Assembly (NCBI GenBank): GCA_025361625.1
Contig: JANYKL010000090.1
Span: forward strand, 1 to 64,000
DNA length: 64,000 nt
Direction of reading: 5' to 3'
Source: Acidobacteriaceae bacterium
GTDB lineage: Bacteria; Acidobacteriota; Terriglobia; Terriglobales; Acidobacteriaceae
Under the pieces are notes generated by a model, which saw only the letters and a list, made by a program, of their open reading frames with translations, searched no databases and was not told the DNA's origin. Position 1 is the first letter of the stretch. Every line of letters starts with the position of its first letter. This document shows, one piece after another, positions 37,001 through 44,108 of the stretch. The position numbers and the translations under genes are program-made.

Positions 37001-37362
37001 GAAAGATCCGAGCGGATATCAGTCTCGCCGGTTCCGGCGTAAATAATTTTTGGATCAGAAGGAGCTATCGCGAGAGCGCCGATCGAACCGACGGGCTGGC
37101 CATCGAAAATCGGCGTCCAAACGGCACCGGCGTCGGTGGTCTTCCATATGCCGCCATTGACGGATCCAAAGTAGAAAATCGCAGCGTCGCCGGCGATTCC
37201 CGCAACCGCGACGACGCGGCCTCCACGAAACGGGCCGATCATTCGCCACTTGAGATCACCCATCGACGCGGGAGATACGGTTTGCGCTAATAATGCCGCG
37301 GTCGGAATGAGGCAAACGATAAAAGCAAACAACCGGACGCAATGGGAACGGAATATGCGCAA
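34060..37362 (-). CDS. Exported WD40/YVTN/BNR-repeat giant (sortilin-like propeller)
   Basis: 1100 residues. Signal peptide MRIFRSHCVRLFAFIVCLIP followed by MIGPFRGGRVVAVAGI, then two beta-propellers with many Asp-box/BNR units: RSGDGGTTWKHIGL, STDGGEHWTLA, SQDAGKSWSRL, SDDGGDHWTLA, DGGLNWETISPDLT and a Ser/Gln-rich insertion at about residue 560-590. The C-terminal third (about 790-1100) has a beta domain resembling a FlgD-Ig-like segment and a helical tail. These large propellers are frequent in Acidobacteriota and Gemmatimonadota; their ligands are not known. It is divergent from the small membrane protein at 37486. Confidence 0.88.
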   Translation of the reverse strand: MRIFRSHCVRLFAFIVCLIPTAALLAQTVSPASMGDLKWRMIGPFRGGRVVAVAGIAGDAAIFYFGSVNGGIWKTTDAGAVWTPIFDGQPVGSIGALAIAPSDPKIIYAGTGETDIRSDLSSGIGMYRSGDGGTTWKHIGLEGTRQISRIVVDPQNASVVYVGALGHAYGPNPERGVYKSTDGGEHWTLALNLGPEIGISDLAMASSVPSLFFAGAWHSHRPPWSTYAPIDGPGGGLYRSQDAGKSWSRLQGNGLPDGDWGRVGVDVAPDGRRTYALISVKAQPEKSGLYRSDDGGDHWTLANADPRLTSRAWYFNRVTVDPENADVLYMPNVALYRSEDGGKTISVLRGAPGGDDYHQLWIDPKNSSRMVLGTDQGTTVSLNRGETWSTWYNQPTAQFYHVTTDNQFPYTVYGAQQDSGSAAVVSRTDHARITPRDWITAGESESGYLVVDAANPNIIYLSGTFGPIARFNKKTGLSQDITPWPAMSFGTEINKRKYRAPWTPVLAASAADPKALYLGTQYVMKTMDGGLNWETISPDLTGSEQTYDDRESSAQKQVSKDETSKTQKEQAAPSQGSSAPEPTVENAKATGFGVVYAIAASPIRREVIWAGSDSGLIHVTRDDGKTWKNVTPPGLSDWSKISMIEASHFDPAVAYAAVDRSRLDDQAPYLYRTRDYGATWQRINEGMTAPAFMRAVREDPKRRGLLFAGTELGVYVSFDDGDRWQSIQMNLPATSVRDLNVHGDDLVIATHGRSFWVLDDISPLREMNEALKKNAPFLFRPAEAVRIDNDSFPGTPLPPEEPTADNPPSGAIIDYVLSGDAKSVQLEIIDAQKKLVRQFSSENHSAAKAAEKRGPVPIAERWLTLPQDPATSAGMHRFVWDLRWAGLIQEQAQDEDGPPLAPKAVPGTYRVRLTVDGKVQEQPLHLTMDPRSPTKPEDLAQQLQLGLQIFGETDSARRVIEQIGSMQKQLASDETKANASGQTDDIHTPGPNQPSDGAGNLASSLRDSQVSMTAIVSGDGRNRGAKGLQEAADALASVLRVVEGGDRAVPSQALAVYKEASEQAKKRVAEWEKFKQTTLRQLNEKLQQAAFEPIKVPNEQ

Positions 37363-37485
37363 TCTGACGCCTCGTGTTTAAATTTTGTGACCTGTCTTCA
37401 CTTATAGCGATTGAGTCGAGATTTTACGCCAGCGCGGTTGCGAATGTAACTTGCCGCTTCATTCATCAACGATGTCTAATGTTGC

Positions 37486-38025
37486 ATGCGTCTAGACGAT
37501 GCTGCCGTTCTGGCTATCATCCTGCTTGTCATGGTGGTGGGATTGCTGTTGCTGCTGCACCGCACTCGCCTTGGGTCCCTGGTACACGAGCAAATCCACG
37601 ACCGCCCTCGCCGCCGGCTTTTTCTCGCTTCTGTAAGCTTCTTTCTGACTTTTGCTATCGTGCGGGGAATGGTTTATTGCATACGGCACCAGATACCCCC
37701 GTTCCATTACATCGAGATGGGCGGACGCCATATCCATCACCTGGTCGTTGGGATTTTACTTCTGCTGGGCGTGGGCTATGGATGGTTATGTGAAATTGGC
37801 ACGGGGGCTGATTCATCCTCACGTTTCGCCAGCACAATCATGTCAATTCTCTACGGCGTGGGGGCGGCACTCACACTGGATGAGTTTGCGCTTTGGCTCA
37901 ACTTGAAAGATGTCTATTTTGTGCGCGAGGGCCGCTCAAGCATCGACGCGATCATTCTTTTCGGGGCGTTGTTGGCGATTGGCGGTTGGGGAGCCCCTTT
38001 GTTTTCCAGAAAGGCGAAGGGATAG
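37486..38025 (+). CDS. Conserved integral membrane protein (179 aa)
   Basis: About five hydrophobic helices: residues 8-24, 48-62, 85-102, 113-135 and 155-170. A histidine-rich loop (PPFHYIEMGGRHIHHLVVG) lies between helices 2 and 3, and LDEFALWLNLKDVYF after helix 4; the His cluster with conserved acidic residues could bind metal or quinone, but I know no assigned function. The start at ATG 37486 lacks a clear ribosome site. Its relatives appear in many soil bacteria as uncharacterised membrane proteins. Confidence 0.7.
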   Translation: MRLDDAAVLAIILLVMVVGLLLLLHRTRLGSLVHEQIHDRPRRRLFLASVSFFLTFAIVRGMVYCIRHQIPPFHYIEMGGRHIHHLVVGILLLLGVGYGWLCEIGTGADSSSRFASTIMSILYGVGAALTLDEFALWLNLKDVYFVREGRSSIDAIILFGALLAIGGWGAPLFSRKAKG

Positions 38026-38129
38026 GCCCACCAAAGTACATAAGCTACGGGACGCGAAATCCAGATTGTGATTCGATGCTTCGGTTGAACTAGTTTCAAA
38101 TTCTCGATCCACCGATCAAAAAGGACGCA

Positions 38130-39368
38130 GTGGTAGTATTTCGTGGCGAAAGGATTTTTCGCGCTCCGGCCCATGCAATGACCCACTCCGCCCGCTCCGT
38201 CGCCTCTCCCAGAGTAGTCAGCATCTCTGATCTCCGCGCCATCGCCAAGCGGCGTGTGCCTGGTTCGGTCTTCGATTATCTTGATGGCGGTGCGGAGGGC
38301 GAAGTCACTCTGCGTGAAAATTGTCGCGTGTTTGAAGACGTTACTTTCCGTCCGCGCCATGCAGTTGGGTTCGTCGAGTGTCCGCTGCGCACGCGCGTTC
38401 TCGGCTTCGATCTCGCCGTGCCCTTTCTCCTCGCCCCGGTTGGATATAGCCGCCTGATGCATCCGGCAGGGGAAGTGGCAGCGGCCCGAGCGGCTGGGAA
38501 TGCAGGAACGGCCTACATTCTCTCCACGATTTCCGGTCACAGGCTCGAAGACGTGAAGGCCGCCTCGAAAGGCCCGGTTTTTTATCAGCTCTATTTAATG
38601 GGAGGTCGCGGCGCTGCTGAAGCGGTGATTGACCGGGCTCGCATCGCCGGATTCTCGGCGCTGGTGGTGACGATTGACACGCCTGTCTCCGGTATTCGCG
38701 AGCGCGATTTCCGCAACGGAATGAAAGAATTGGTCAGCGGTAGCGCACTTGATAAAATTCCGTATCTGCCACAAATTCTCGCCCACCCCGGTTGGCTGAT
38801 GGGCTATTTGCGAGACGGCGGAACGCCGCCACTTCCAAACGTCGTGGTTCCTGGCAAAGGCCCAATGCCCCTTGTCGACATCACAGCTGCGCTCGCCGCT
38901 TCGACGGTAACTTGGAGCGATCTCAAATGGATACGCGAACACTGGCGTGGCCCTATCGTCGTCAAGGGAGTTCTGACCGCAGACGACGCGCGGCGTTCAG
39001 TGGATGAAGGTGCGGCCGCAATCTCCGTTTCGAATCATGGAGGCCGCCAACTCGATTGCGTAGAGGCATCGTTGCGCGCGTTACCCGAGGTAGTCAAAGC
39101 AGTGCACGGGCAAACTGAAATTCTGATGGACGGAGGAATTCGGCGAGGTAGCGACATCATCAAGGCCCTCTGCTTGGGAGCGCGCGCTGTTCTGTGCGGG
39201 CGCGCATACGCATATGGTCTCGCCGCTGCAGGAGAGGCTGGCGTCAACCGCGCAATCGAAATCCTGCGCACCGATCTCGACCGGTCACTACGACTGGTCG
39301 GCTGCCCCAGCGTGGATCAACTCGACCGCTCCTATGTGAATGTGCCCGCCAACTGGGACGCCGATTAA
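38130..39368 (+). CDS. FMN-dependent alpha-hydroxy-acid oxidase/dehydrogenase
   Basis: TIM-barrel FMN enzyme of the glycolate oxidase/L-lactate dehydrogenase group that oxidises 2-hydroxy acids to 2-oxo acids. Present: VFDYLDGGAEGEVTLREN, VVTIDTPVSGIRERD, the active-site SNHGGRQLDCVEAS with catalytic His and Arg, and FMN-phosphate loop DGGIRRGSDIIKALCLGARA. The start is uncertain: GTG 38130 has AAGGAC four bases ahead, while ATG 38178 matches the usual family N-terminus (ISDLRAIAKRRVPG) better. The exact substrate (lactate, glycolate, mandelate) cannot be fixed from sequence; no lutABC or permease genes are nearby. Confidence 0.88.
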   Translation: MVVFRGERIFRAPAHAMTHSARSVASPRVVSISDLRAIAKRRVPGSVFDYLDGGAEGEVTLRENCRVFEDVTFRPRHAVGFVECPLRTRVLGFDLAVPFLLAPVGYSRLMHPAGEVAAARAAGNAGTAYILSTISGHRLEDVKAASKGPVFYQLYLMGGRGAAEAVIDRARIAGFSALVVTIDTPVSGIRERDFRNGMKELVSGSALDKIPYLPQILAHPGWLMGYLRDGGTPPLPNVVVPGKGPMPLVDITAALAASTVTWSDLKWIREHWRGPIVVKGVLTADDARRSVDEGAAAISVSNHGGRQLDCVEASLRALPEVVKAVHGQTEILMDGGIRRGSDIIKALCLGARAVLCGRAYAYGLAAAGEAGVNRAIEILRTDLDRSLRLVGCPSVDQLDRSYVNVPANWDAD

Positions 39369-39374
39369 TTTCAG

Positions 39375-39566
39375 CTATGCTGCGCTTTTGTGCTCCAGAA
39401 CTAAGTGGCGCTCAAACGCCCTCATCAATTGCTGTTGGAAGTCAAGCAGCTCAGGACGATGCTGGGTTGACGCTGCTTTGAAACATTTGTCCGGGCAGGT
39501 GGAGCAACATGCCTCCACCGGGATATTTGCGAGCCATTTAGTCACGCGAAGCGTTGGATTCTTCAT
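39375..39566 (-). CDS. Small conserved protein with CxxC-like cysteines (63 aa)
   Basis: 63 residues; MKNPTLRVTKWLANIPVEAC then CSTCPDKCFKAASTQHRPEL. Four cysteines in CCxxCxxxC form look like a small metal-binding or redox knuckle. AGGGG stands six bases before the ATG, so translation is credible. The sequence resembles small acidobacterial proteins of unknown function. Transcribed on the minus strand, convergent with the hydroxy-acid oxidase, whose stop lies just beyond its own. Confidence 0.65.
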   Translation of the reverse strand: MKNPTLRVTKWLANIPVEACCSTCPDKCFKAASTQHRPELLDFQQQLMRAFERHLVLEHKSAA

Positions 39567-39639
39567 GGCGATCCCCTAAAAAATAATGAGCGCTCAGGTC
39601 GTTCGTGAGCGCTCATTGAAATCTCAAACTGACTACTCA

Positions 39640-39942
39640 CTACGCAGAGTGTCGCTGTTTGAAGTCGTCGATCTTCTCATTGACTTTGTTTTTCGCGTTG
39701 TCGATCGACTGGCTTACTTTGTTGCGGTTTTGATCTGCACCCCGATTTACTTCATCGCGGTGAGAATCAGCCGCAGTATTCGCGGCGTCTTTGGCCTTAC
39801 CCCACGTTTCTTTAGCGGCGCCCTTCGCTTGGTCGGCAACGCCCTTGTTCGCCAAATTCTCGCTGTGAACGGCTTCGCCCACACCCTGCTTCAGTTTTCC
39901 CATACCCTGATCGAACTTACCCTCAACCTGATCCTTATTCAT
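39640..39942 (-). CDS. CsbD-family stress-response protein
   Basis: 100 residues, highly charged and helical: NKDQVEGKFDQGMGKLKQGV, then GVADQAKGAAKETWGKAKDA and a Lys/Asp-rich tail. The first 60 residues match the CsbD-like family of small general-stress proteins (sigma-B regulon in Bacillus; exact biochemical role unknown). The tail is about 35 residues longer than minimal CsbD and resembles late-embryogenesis-type amphipathic repeats (WGKAKDAANTA). AAAGGAG eight bases before the ATG supports the start. Confidence 0.9.
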   Translation of the reverse strand: MNKDQVEGKFDQGMGKLKQGVGEAVHSENLANKGVADQAKGAAKETWGKAKDAANTAADSHRDEVNRGADQNRNKVSQSIDNAKNKVNEKIDDFKQRHSA

Positions 39943-40112
39943 GGAATTCTCCTTTGTTGAAAGTTCGAATTGCGGTTGCGAGGACGCTCTGACATTCTCG
40001 CTTGATTAAGAGCCTAATCCTGGACCTTCTCGGGGCAAATAGGGCCAATACCGTATTAAAATCGGCTCTACACATCAGGGACGTAAGTCGAGGTAATCAA
40101 AAGGGATCGCGG

Positions 40113-41264
40113 ATGACGGCGGTTGACTCAAAAATGAGATTGCAGTATTTCACCAATACACTCGGCGATATCGTATCGACTATACGTACTCTGGTTGAAA
40201 TGGAATCGCCGAGCGATGACAAGGCCGCAGTCGACCGCCTATCAGAATTTGTGGCGCATGAATTTTCTGGCGCCGGTGGGAACCTGAGAATTCATCAATC
40301 GAAGAGGTATGGCAATCATCTTCAGATTGATTTCTCGAGCAAAGAGGGCTCGAAGCCAGTGTTGCTGCTGGGACACTACGACACCGTCTATCCAATCGGG
40401 ACACTGAATACAATGCCGTGTCGCGCCGACGGTGACAAGTTATTGGGGCCTGGCGTGCTGGACATGAAATCAGGCATCGCGTTGATGATTCATGCAATTC
40501 GCGGCCTTCAGGAATGGCACGGCCAATTGCCGCGGCCGGTATCGGTCTTGCTGGTGTCCGACGAAGAAGTGGGCAGCGCCTCATCGCGACCGATCACGGA
40601 AAAGCTCGCAAAAAAGGCGGCTGCGGTACTGGTCCTCGAGGCTCCCTACGGACTGCACGGCGCCTTGAAGACCAGGCGAAAAGGCGTGGGCGAGTATCTA
40701 GTTAAGGTGACCGGGAAGGCGGCGCACTCCGGGCTCGATTTCGAAAAGGGTGCCAATGCGATTGTCGAGTTGGCGCGACAGATCGAAAAGATCGCGGGCT
40801 TTACGGATTTGGACAAGGGATTGACACTGAACGTCGGAAGGGTCAGCGGCGGTTCTCGAACCAATGTCGTGCCAGCGGAGGCCGCCGCGGAAGTCGACGT
40901 TCGCATCGCGCGCATGAAAGATGCCGCCGCAATCGAGAAAAAAATGTATGGGCTCCGTGTTTTTAACCGCAAATGCAAAATCCAGGTTACTGGAGGCATG
41001 AATCGCCCTCCGATGGAACGAACGACAGGGGTCGCCGCGCTCTATAAGAAAGCAGAAAGCATCGCCCAGGATCTGGGATGGAAATTGGAAGAGGCTGCGG
41101 TCGGCGGTGGATCCGATGGCAACTTTACGTCCGCACTCGGCGTTCCGACTTTGGACGGACTGGGAGGCGTTGGCGACGGAGCGCATGCTATCCACGAATA
41201 CATTTTGATCTCCGAATTGCCGCGACGCGCTGCTTTGTTGGCGGGACTGATCGAGAAGGCATAA
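40113..41264 (+). CDS. M20-family metallopeptidase (carboxypeptidase G2-like)
   Basis: About 383 residues from ATG 40113 (AAGGGA 8 bases upstream); the track start at 40002 adds 37 residues of doubtful sequence. Zinc-site motifs are complete: LLGHYDTVYPIGTL, LGPGVLDMKSGIALMIHA, the catalytic-base region SDEEVGSASSRP, LEAPY, and the last ligand at DGAHAIHEYI, with a dimerisation domain in the middle (VKVTGKAAHSGLDFEKGANA). The group splits C-terminal glutamate or N-acyl amino acids, in cytosol or periplasm. No signal peptide is visible. Gap to tatA is 120 bases on the same strand. Confidence 0.92.
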   Translation: MTAVDSKMRLQYFTNTLGDIVSTIRTLVEMESPSDDKAAVDRLSEFVAHEFSGAGGNLRIHQSKRYGNHLQIDFSSKEGSKPVLLLGHYDTVYPIGTLNTMPCRADGDKLLGPGVLDMKSGIALMIHAIRGLQEWHGQLPRPVSVLLVSDEEVGSASSRPITEKLAKKAAAVLVLEAPYGLHGALKTRRKGVGEYLVKVTGKAAHSGLDFEKGANAIVELARQIEKIAGFTDLDKGLTLNVGRVSGGSRTNVVPAEAAAEVDVRIARMKDAAAIEKKMYGLRVFNRKCKIQVTGGMNRPPMERTTGVAALYKKAESIAQDLGWKLEEAAVGGGSDGNFTSALGVPTLDGLGGVGDGAHAIHEYILISELPRRAALLAGLIEKA

Positions 41265-41383
41265 ACATTGCGACGCTGGCCAGCGCGCCCGCTCGCGGTG
41301 CCAGCCGTTTTGACCCACGGGGTCAGGCTGACTAGAATTCGAAAAGACGGTAGTCCATTGGGGAAGACCGACGGGGAGGCATT

Positions 41384-41569
41384 ATGGGTGAAGGAATTTT
41401 TCAGCCGCTGCACATCTTGTTGATTATCGGAATCGCGCTACTGCTGTTTGGTCCAAGCAAGTTTGCTGACTTAGGTAAGGGATTGGGAGAAGGCATTAAA
41501 AATTTTAAGTCTTCAATGAAGGACGAGGATAAAAAGAAAGACGAAGCTCCCAAGCCGCCTAGCGCATAG
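41384..41569 (+). CDS. tatA: Sec-independent protein translocase subunit TatA/TatE
   Basis: 61 residues: a short periplasmic start, one membrane helix (LHILLIIGIALLLFGPSKF) with the family FGPSKF hinge, an amphipathic helix (LGKGLGEGIKNFKSSM) and a Lys/Asp-rich tail. TatA forms the pore ring for export of folded proteins with twin-arginine signals. GGGGAGG four bases before the ATG is a strong ribosome site. tatB/tatC are not in this window. Relevant here because the Qng1-like protein at 55900 has an apparent twin-arginine signal. Confidence 0.95.
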   Translation: MGEGIFQPLHILLIIGIALLLFGPSKFADLGKGLGEGIKNFKSSMKDEDKKKDEAPKPPSA

Positions 41570-41599
41570 AGGCGGCACTCTTTAGGCAGCACATTTGGC

Positions 41600-42166
41600 T
41601 CAGGGAGCGATCAGATCGTGGGCTCTCAACAGACGCCAAACAAGCGCCATCGGTAGCCCGACTACATTGCTGTAATCCCCTTCAATGCGCGGAATCCACC
41701 GCGAGGCAATGCCTTGAATCGCGTACGCGCCTGCTTTATCCATGGGCTCGCCGGTTGCAATGTAGTCCGAAATTTCGCGATCGGTAATAGCAATCATCGT
41801 TACCAGGGTGGTTTCGCTCGCAACGCATGACTTTCCATCCACGACAACACATACCCCTGTAATGACGTGATGTTCCCGACCAGAAAGCATTCTTAACATG
41901 CGCGCGGCGTCGGCCTTATCGACAGGCTTGCCGAGAATTTCATTGTCGATGGTTACAATTGTGTCGGCTCCAAGCACGCAATCTGTAGGGCCAAGCTGGC
42001 TAGCAACAGCAACAGCTTTTTCGCGCGCCAGGCGCTCAGCGCAGTCTTTCGCGGATTCTCCGGGCAACGGCTCTTCGTCGATGTCGGCGGCTAGCACTTT
42101 GCAGGGGATTGCTGCGCTGCGCAGTAATTCCAGGCGGCGAGGCGAAGCGGAGGCGAGGAAGAACAT
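41600..42166 (-). CDS. maf: Maf-family nucleoside triphosphate pyrophosphatase
   Basis: The track ORF begins at 42433, but homology starts at ATG 42166 (MFFLASASPRRLELL), giving 188 residues, the usual Maf length. Conserved blocks are LASASPRRLELLRSAAI, ERLAREKAVAVA, VLGADTIVTIDNEILGKPVD, SGREHHVITGVCV, GEPMDKAGAYAIQGIA and IEGDYSNVVGLPM. Maf hydrolyses dTTP, UTP or modified nucleotides in the cytosol and has been tied to septum control. The upstream part of the track ORF is out-of-frame sequence over the neighbouring gene. Confidence 0.93.
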   Translation of the reverse strand: MFFLASASPRRLELLRSAAIPCKVLAADIDEEPLPGESAKDCAERLAREKAVAVASQLGPTDCVLGADTIVTIDNEILGKPVDKADAARMLRMLSGREHHVITGVCVVVDGKSCVASETTLVTMIAITDREISDYIATGEPMDKAGAYAIQGIASRWIPRIEGDYSNVVGLPMALVWRLLRAHDLIAP

Positions 42167-42260
42167 AGCGCAACTCAGAAAAGAAAAAACGAGGTGTGCC
42201 CAATCTACTTTTTCGAATTGGTCACTCTTAGAAAAGCTCGCGACAGCGGGAGTATCGGCC

Positions 42261-42749
42261 TTACTCCAGCGCTTCCGGCTCAATCGAAATATTTTTCTCG
42301 CCTCTGGCTCGCTTCTCCCAATATTTCTTGACCCACGCTTCATAGCTTTTGCCGGCGGCGGTGTCTCGTCCGGTGAAAGAGATAGCGGCAATTTCTGAGT
42401 AAGGGATGGCGGGGCATTCGTTGCTGCTTGCAAGCATCAATCTCACAATCGAAGTTGCGAGCGTCGGACCGATGCGGCGGTCGAAAAGGTATCCGCTGGT
42501 TTGTGATTGATCTTTGTGCGTAATGGTTACATCCCCGCGATAATCAAAGGCTTTTTCGATGACGGCTCGGACGTCGGATTCGCTCGCGAGTTGCGGAATC
42601 CAACCTTGGAGATTTTCGCGCTCGAAGCCAGGAACTACTTCCAGTTCATCCGTAACCTGCAGTTCGGCGTCGTGCTTGGAGTCAGCCACGCTTTGGCCCT
42701 GGCCGCCGTGTGGTAGCGTTCCGTCGTGGCCGTGTTCCCGTCCGCTCAT
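42261..42749 (-). CDS. Hypothetical protein downstream of hpnH
   Basis: 162 residues, soluble, no known family recognised. The N-terminal 30 residues are Gly/His-rich; the middle holds RAVIEKAFDYRGDVTITHKD and SGYLFDRRIGPTLATSIVRL, an alpha/beta pattern with a regulator-like look, and the end is basic-acidic (KKYWEKRARGEKNIS). It follows hpnH by 43 bases on the same strand, so it is probably co-transcribed and might serve hopanoid metabolism, but that rests on position only. A 15-bp tandem repeat lies directly in front of its start codon and leaves no normal ribosome site. Confidence 0.6.
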   Translation of the reverse strand: MSGREHGHDGTLPHGGQGQSVADSKHDAELQVTDELEVVPGFERENLQGWIPQLASESDVRAVIEKAFDYRGDVTITHKDQSQTSGYLFDRRIGPTLATSIVRLMLASSNECPAIPYSEIAAISFTGRDTAAGKSYEAWVKKYWEKRARGEKNISIEPEALE

Positions 42750-42751
42750 TG

Positions 42752-42781
42752 CATGAAGCTCACACGCATGAAGCTCACACG
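42752..42781. repeat. 15-bp tandem duplication before the hpnH-downstream gene
   Basis: CATGAAGCTCACACG occurs twice in direct succession in the short gap between the hpnH stop and the next start, on the plus strand. In transcript orientation this is CGTGTGAGCTTCATG twice, possibly a slippage event in the translation-initiation region. Confidence 0.75.
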
Positions 42782-42792
42782 CCGCTTAGAGC

Positions 42793-43923
42793 TCATATCC
42801 GCGCTTCTTCAGATTCCCGGGTCGCGTTCGCGGGGTCAATCTGTACCAGCGGATTGTAAGAGTGAACCGGCCGCACGTCCCGATCAAGATCACGCAGCGC
42901 AGCTTTGTCTCGATAGAGCGAAAACGTCGCCTTAACAGTGTCGGCGAATCCGCGCAGTGAACCGAAAGTATCGTCGACCGAAGTTGGCTCGTACCCGCAG
43001 TGCACCATACAATTCGCACATTGCGGATTGCCAGACTCGGTGCCGTAGCTTGCCCACTCCGTTGTTTCCATCAACTCTTTGTACGACTCGGCGTAGCCGT
43101 CCTGAAGCAGATAGCAGGGCTTTTGCCATCCGAAAATGTTGTAAGTGGGCATTCCCCACGGGGTACATTTGTAGTTGCGCTTGCCCATCAGGTATTCGAG
43201 AAACAGCGGCGACTGGTTGAATCGCCAACTGCGCTTGCGGTTCGAAAGCATCGTGCGAAACAGGCGGCGCGTGCGGGCTCGGCCCATGAAGTGCTTTTGG
43301 TCGGGAGCCTTGTCGTAGGAATATCCAGGCGAGACCATCATGCTCTCCACGCCAACTTCCATCATCTCGTCGAAAAAAGTGCGGACGCTATTGGGATCGG
43401 CGCCGTCAAAGAGAGTTGTATTCGTAGTCACGCGGAAGCCGGCGTCAATCGCGGCTCGAATGCCGTCCAACGCGAGCTCATATCCACCCTCGCGGCACAC
43501 CGAGAAATCGTGATGCTCTTTCTGTCCGTCGACATGCACCGAGAAACTCAGATACTTGCTCGGTTTGAACAGATGCAGCTTTTCTTTCAAGAGCAATGCG
43601 TTCGTGCAGAGATAAATATATTTCTTGCGCGCGACCAGCCCTTCGACGATCTCCGCAATCTGCGGATGCATCAGCGGCTCGCCGCCGGGGATGGAAACCA
43701 TCGGCGTTCCGCATTCGTCGACCGCCTTGAAGCAATCTTCGGGCGACAGATCTTTTTTTAGAATGTGGGCCGGATATTGAATTTTGCCGCATCCAGCGCA
43801 AGCCAGATTGCAGCGGAACAACGGCTCGAGCATGAGCACCAGCGGGTAACGCTTGCGCCTGGCCAGCTTCTGGCGCAGAACGTAGGTCGCAACCGTCCAC
43901 ATTTGGGATACGGGAACCGCCAT
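42793..43923 (-). CDS. hpnH: Adenosyl-hopene transferase, radical SAM (HpnH)
   Basis: 376 residues. The radical SAM cluster site is [14 protein letters not shown] (Cx3Cx2C) near residue 38, with [11 protein letters not shown] next, and a C-terminal cysteine group ([12 protein letters not shown]) typical of the SPASM-lacking HpnH family. It joins 5'-deoxyadenosine to diploptene, the first step to C35 hopanoids, at the inner membrane. Other hopanoid genes (squalene-hopene cyclase, hpnG) are not in the window, so only this step is visible. Start at ATG 43923. Confidence 0.93.
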   Translation of the reverse strand: MAVPVSQMWTVATYVLRQKLARRKRYPLVLMLEPLFRCNLACAGCGKIQYPAHILKKDLSPEDCFKAVDECGTPMVSIPGGEPLMHPQIAEIVEGLVARKKYIYLCTNALLLKEKLHLFKPSKYLSFSVHVDGQKEHHDFSVCREGGYELALDGIRAAIDAGFRVTTNTTLFDGADPNSVRTFFDEMMEVGVESMMVSPGYSYDKAPDQKHFMGRARTRRLFRTMLSNRKRSWRFNQSPLFLEYLMGKRNYKCTPWGMPTYNIFGWQKPCYLLQDGYAESYKELMETTEWASYGTESGNPQCANCMVHCGYEPTSVDDTFGSLRGFADTVKATFSLYRDKAALRDLDRDVRPVHSYNPLVQIDPANATRESEEARI

Positions 43924-44108
43924 TATTCCTCCGAAGAAGTGTGTTCTATTATCATACCGGATTCGTTGCGTGAGATGGACGAAACGAGTGTATCTCGCTG
44001 ATTACACTACACGGAGTCCAAATGAACCCGCCGGCAGGAATGGCTGCTACCGGCATTCCCGCAGCCCTTGCAGACGCCCGCGTGAGGCCCGGCGCACGGG
44101 TAATGGTT

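Noticed and set aside
43000-43761. 253-aa plus-strand ORF opposite hpnH
   Set aside because: Antisense shadow of a clearly real radical SAM gene.
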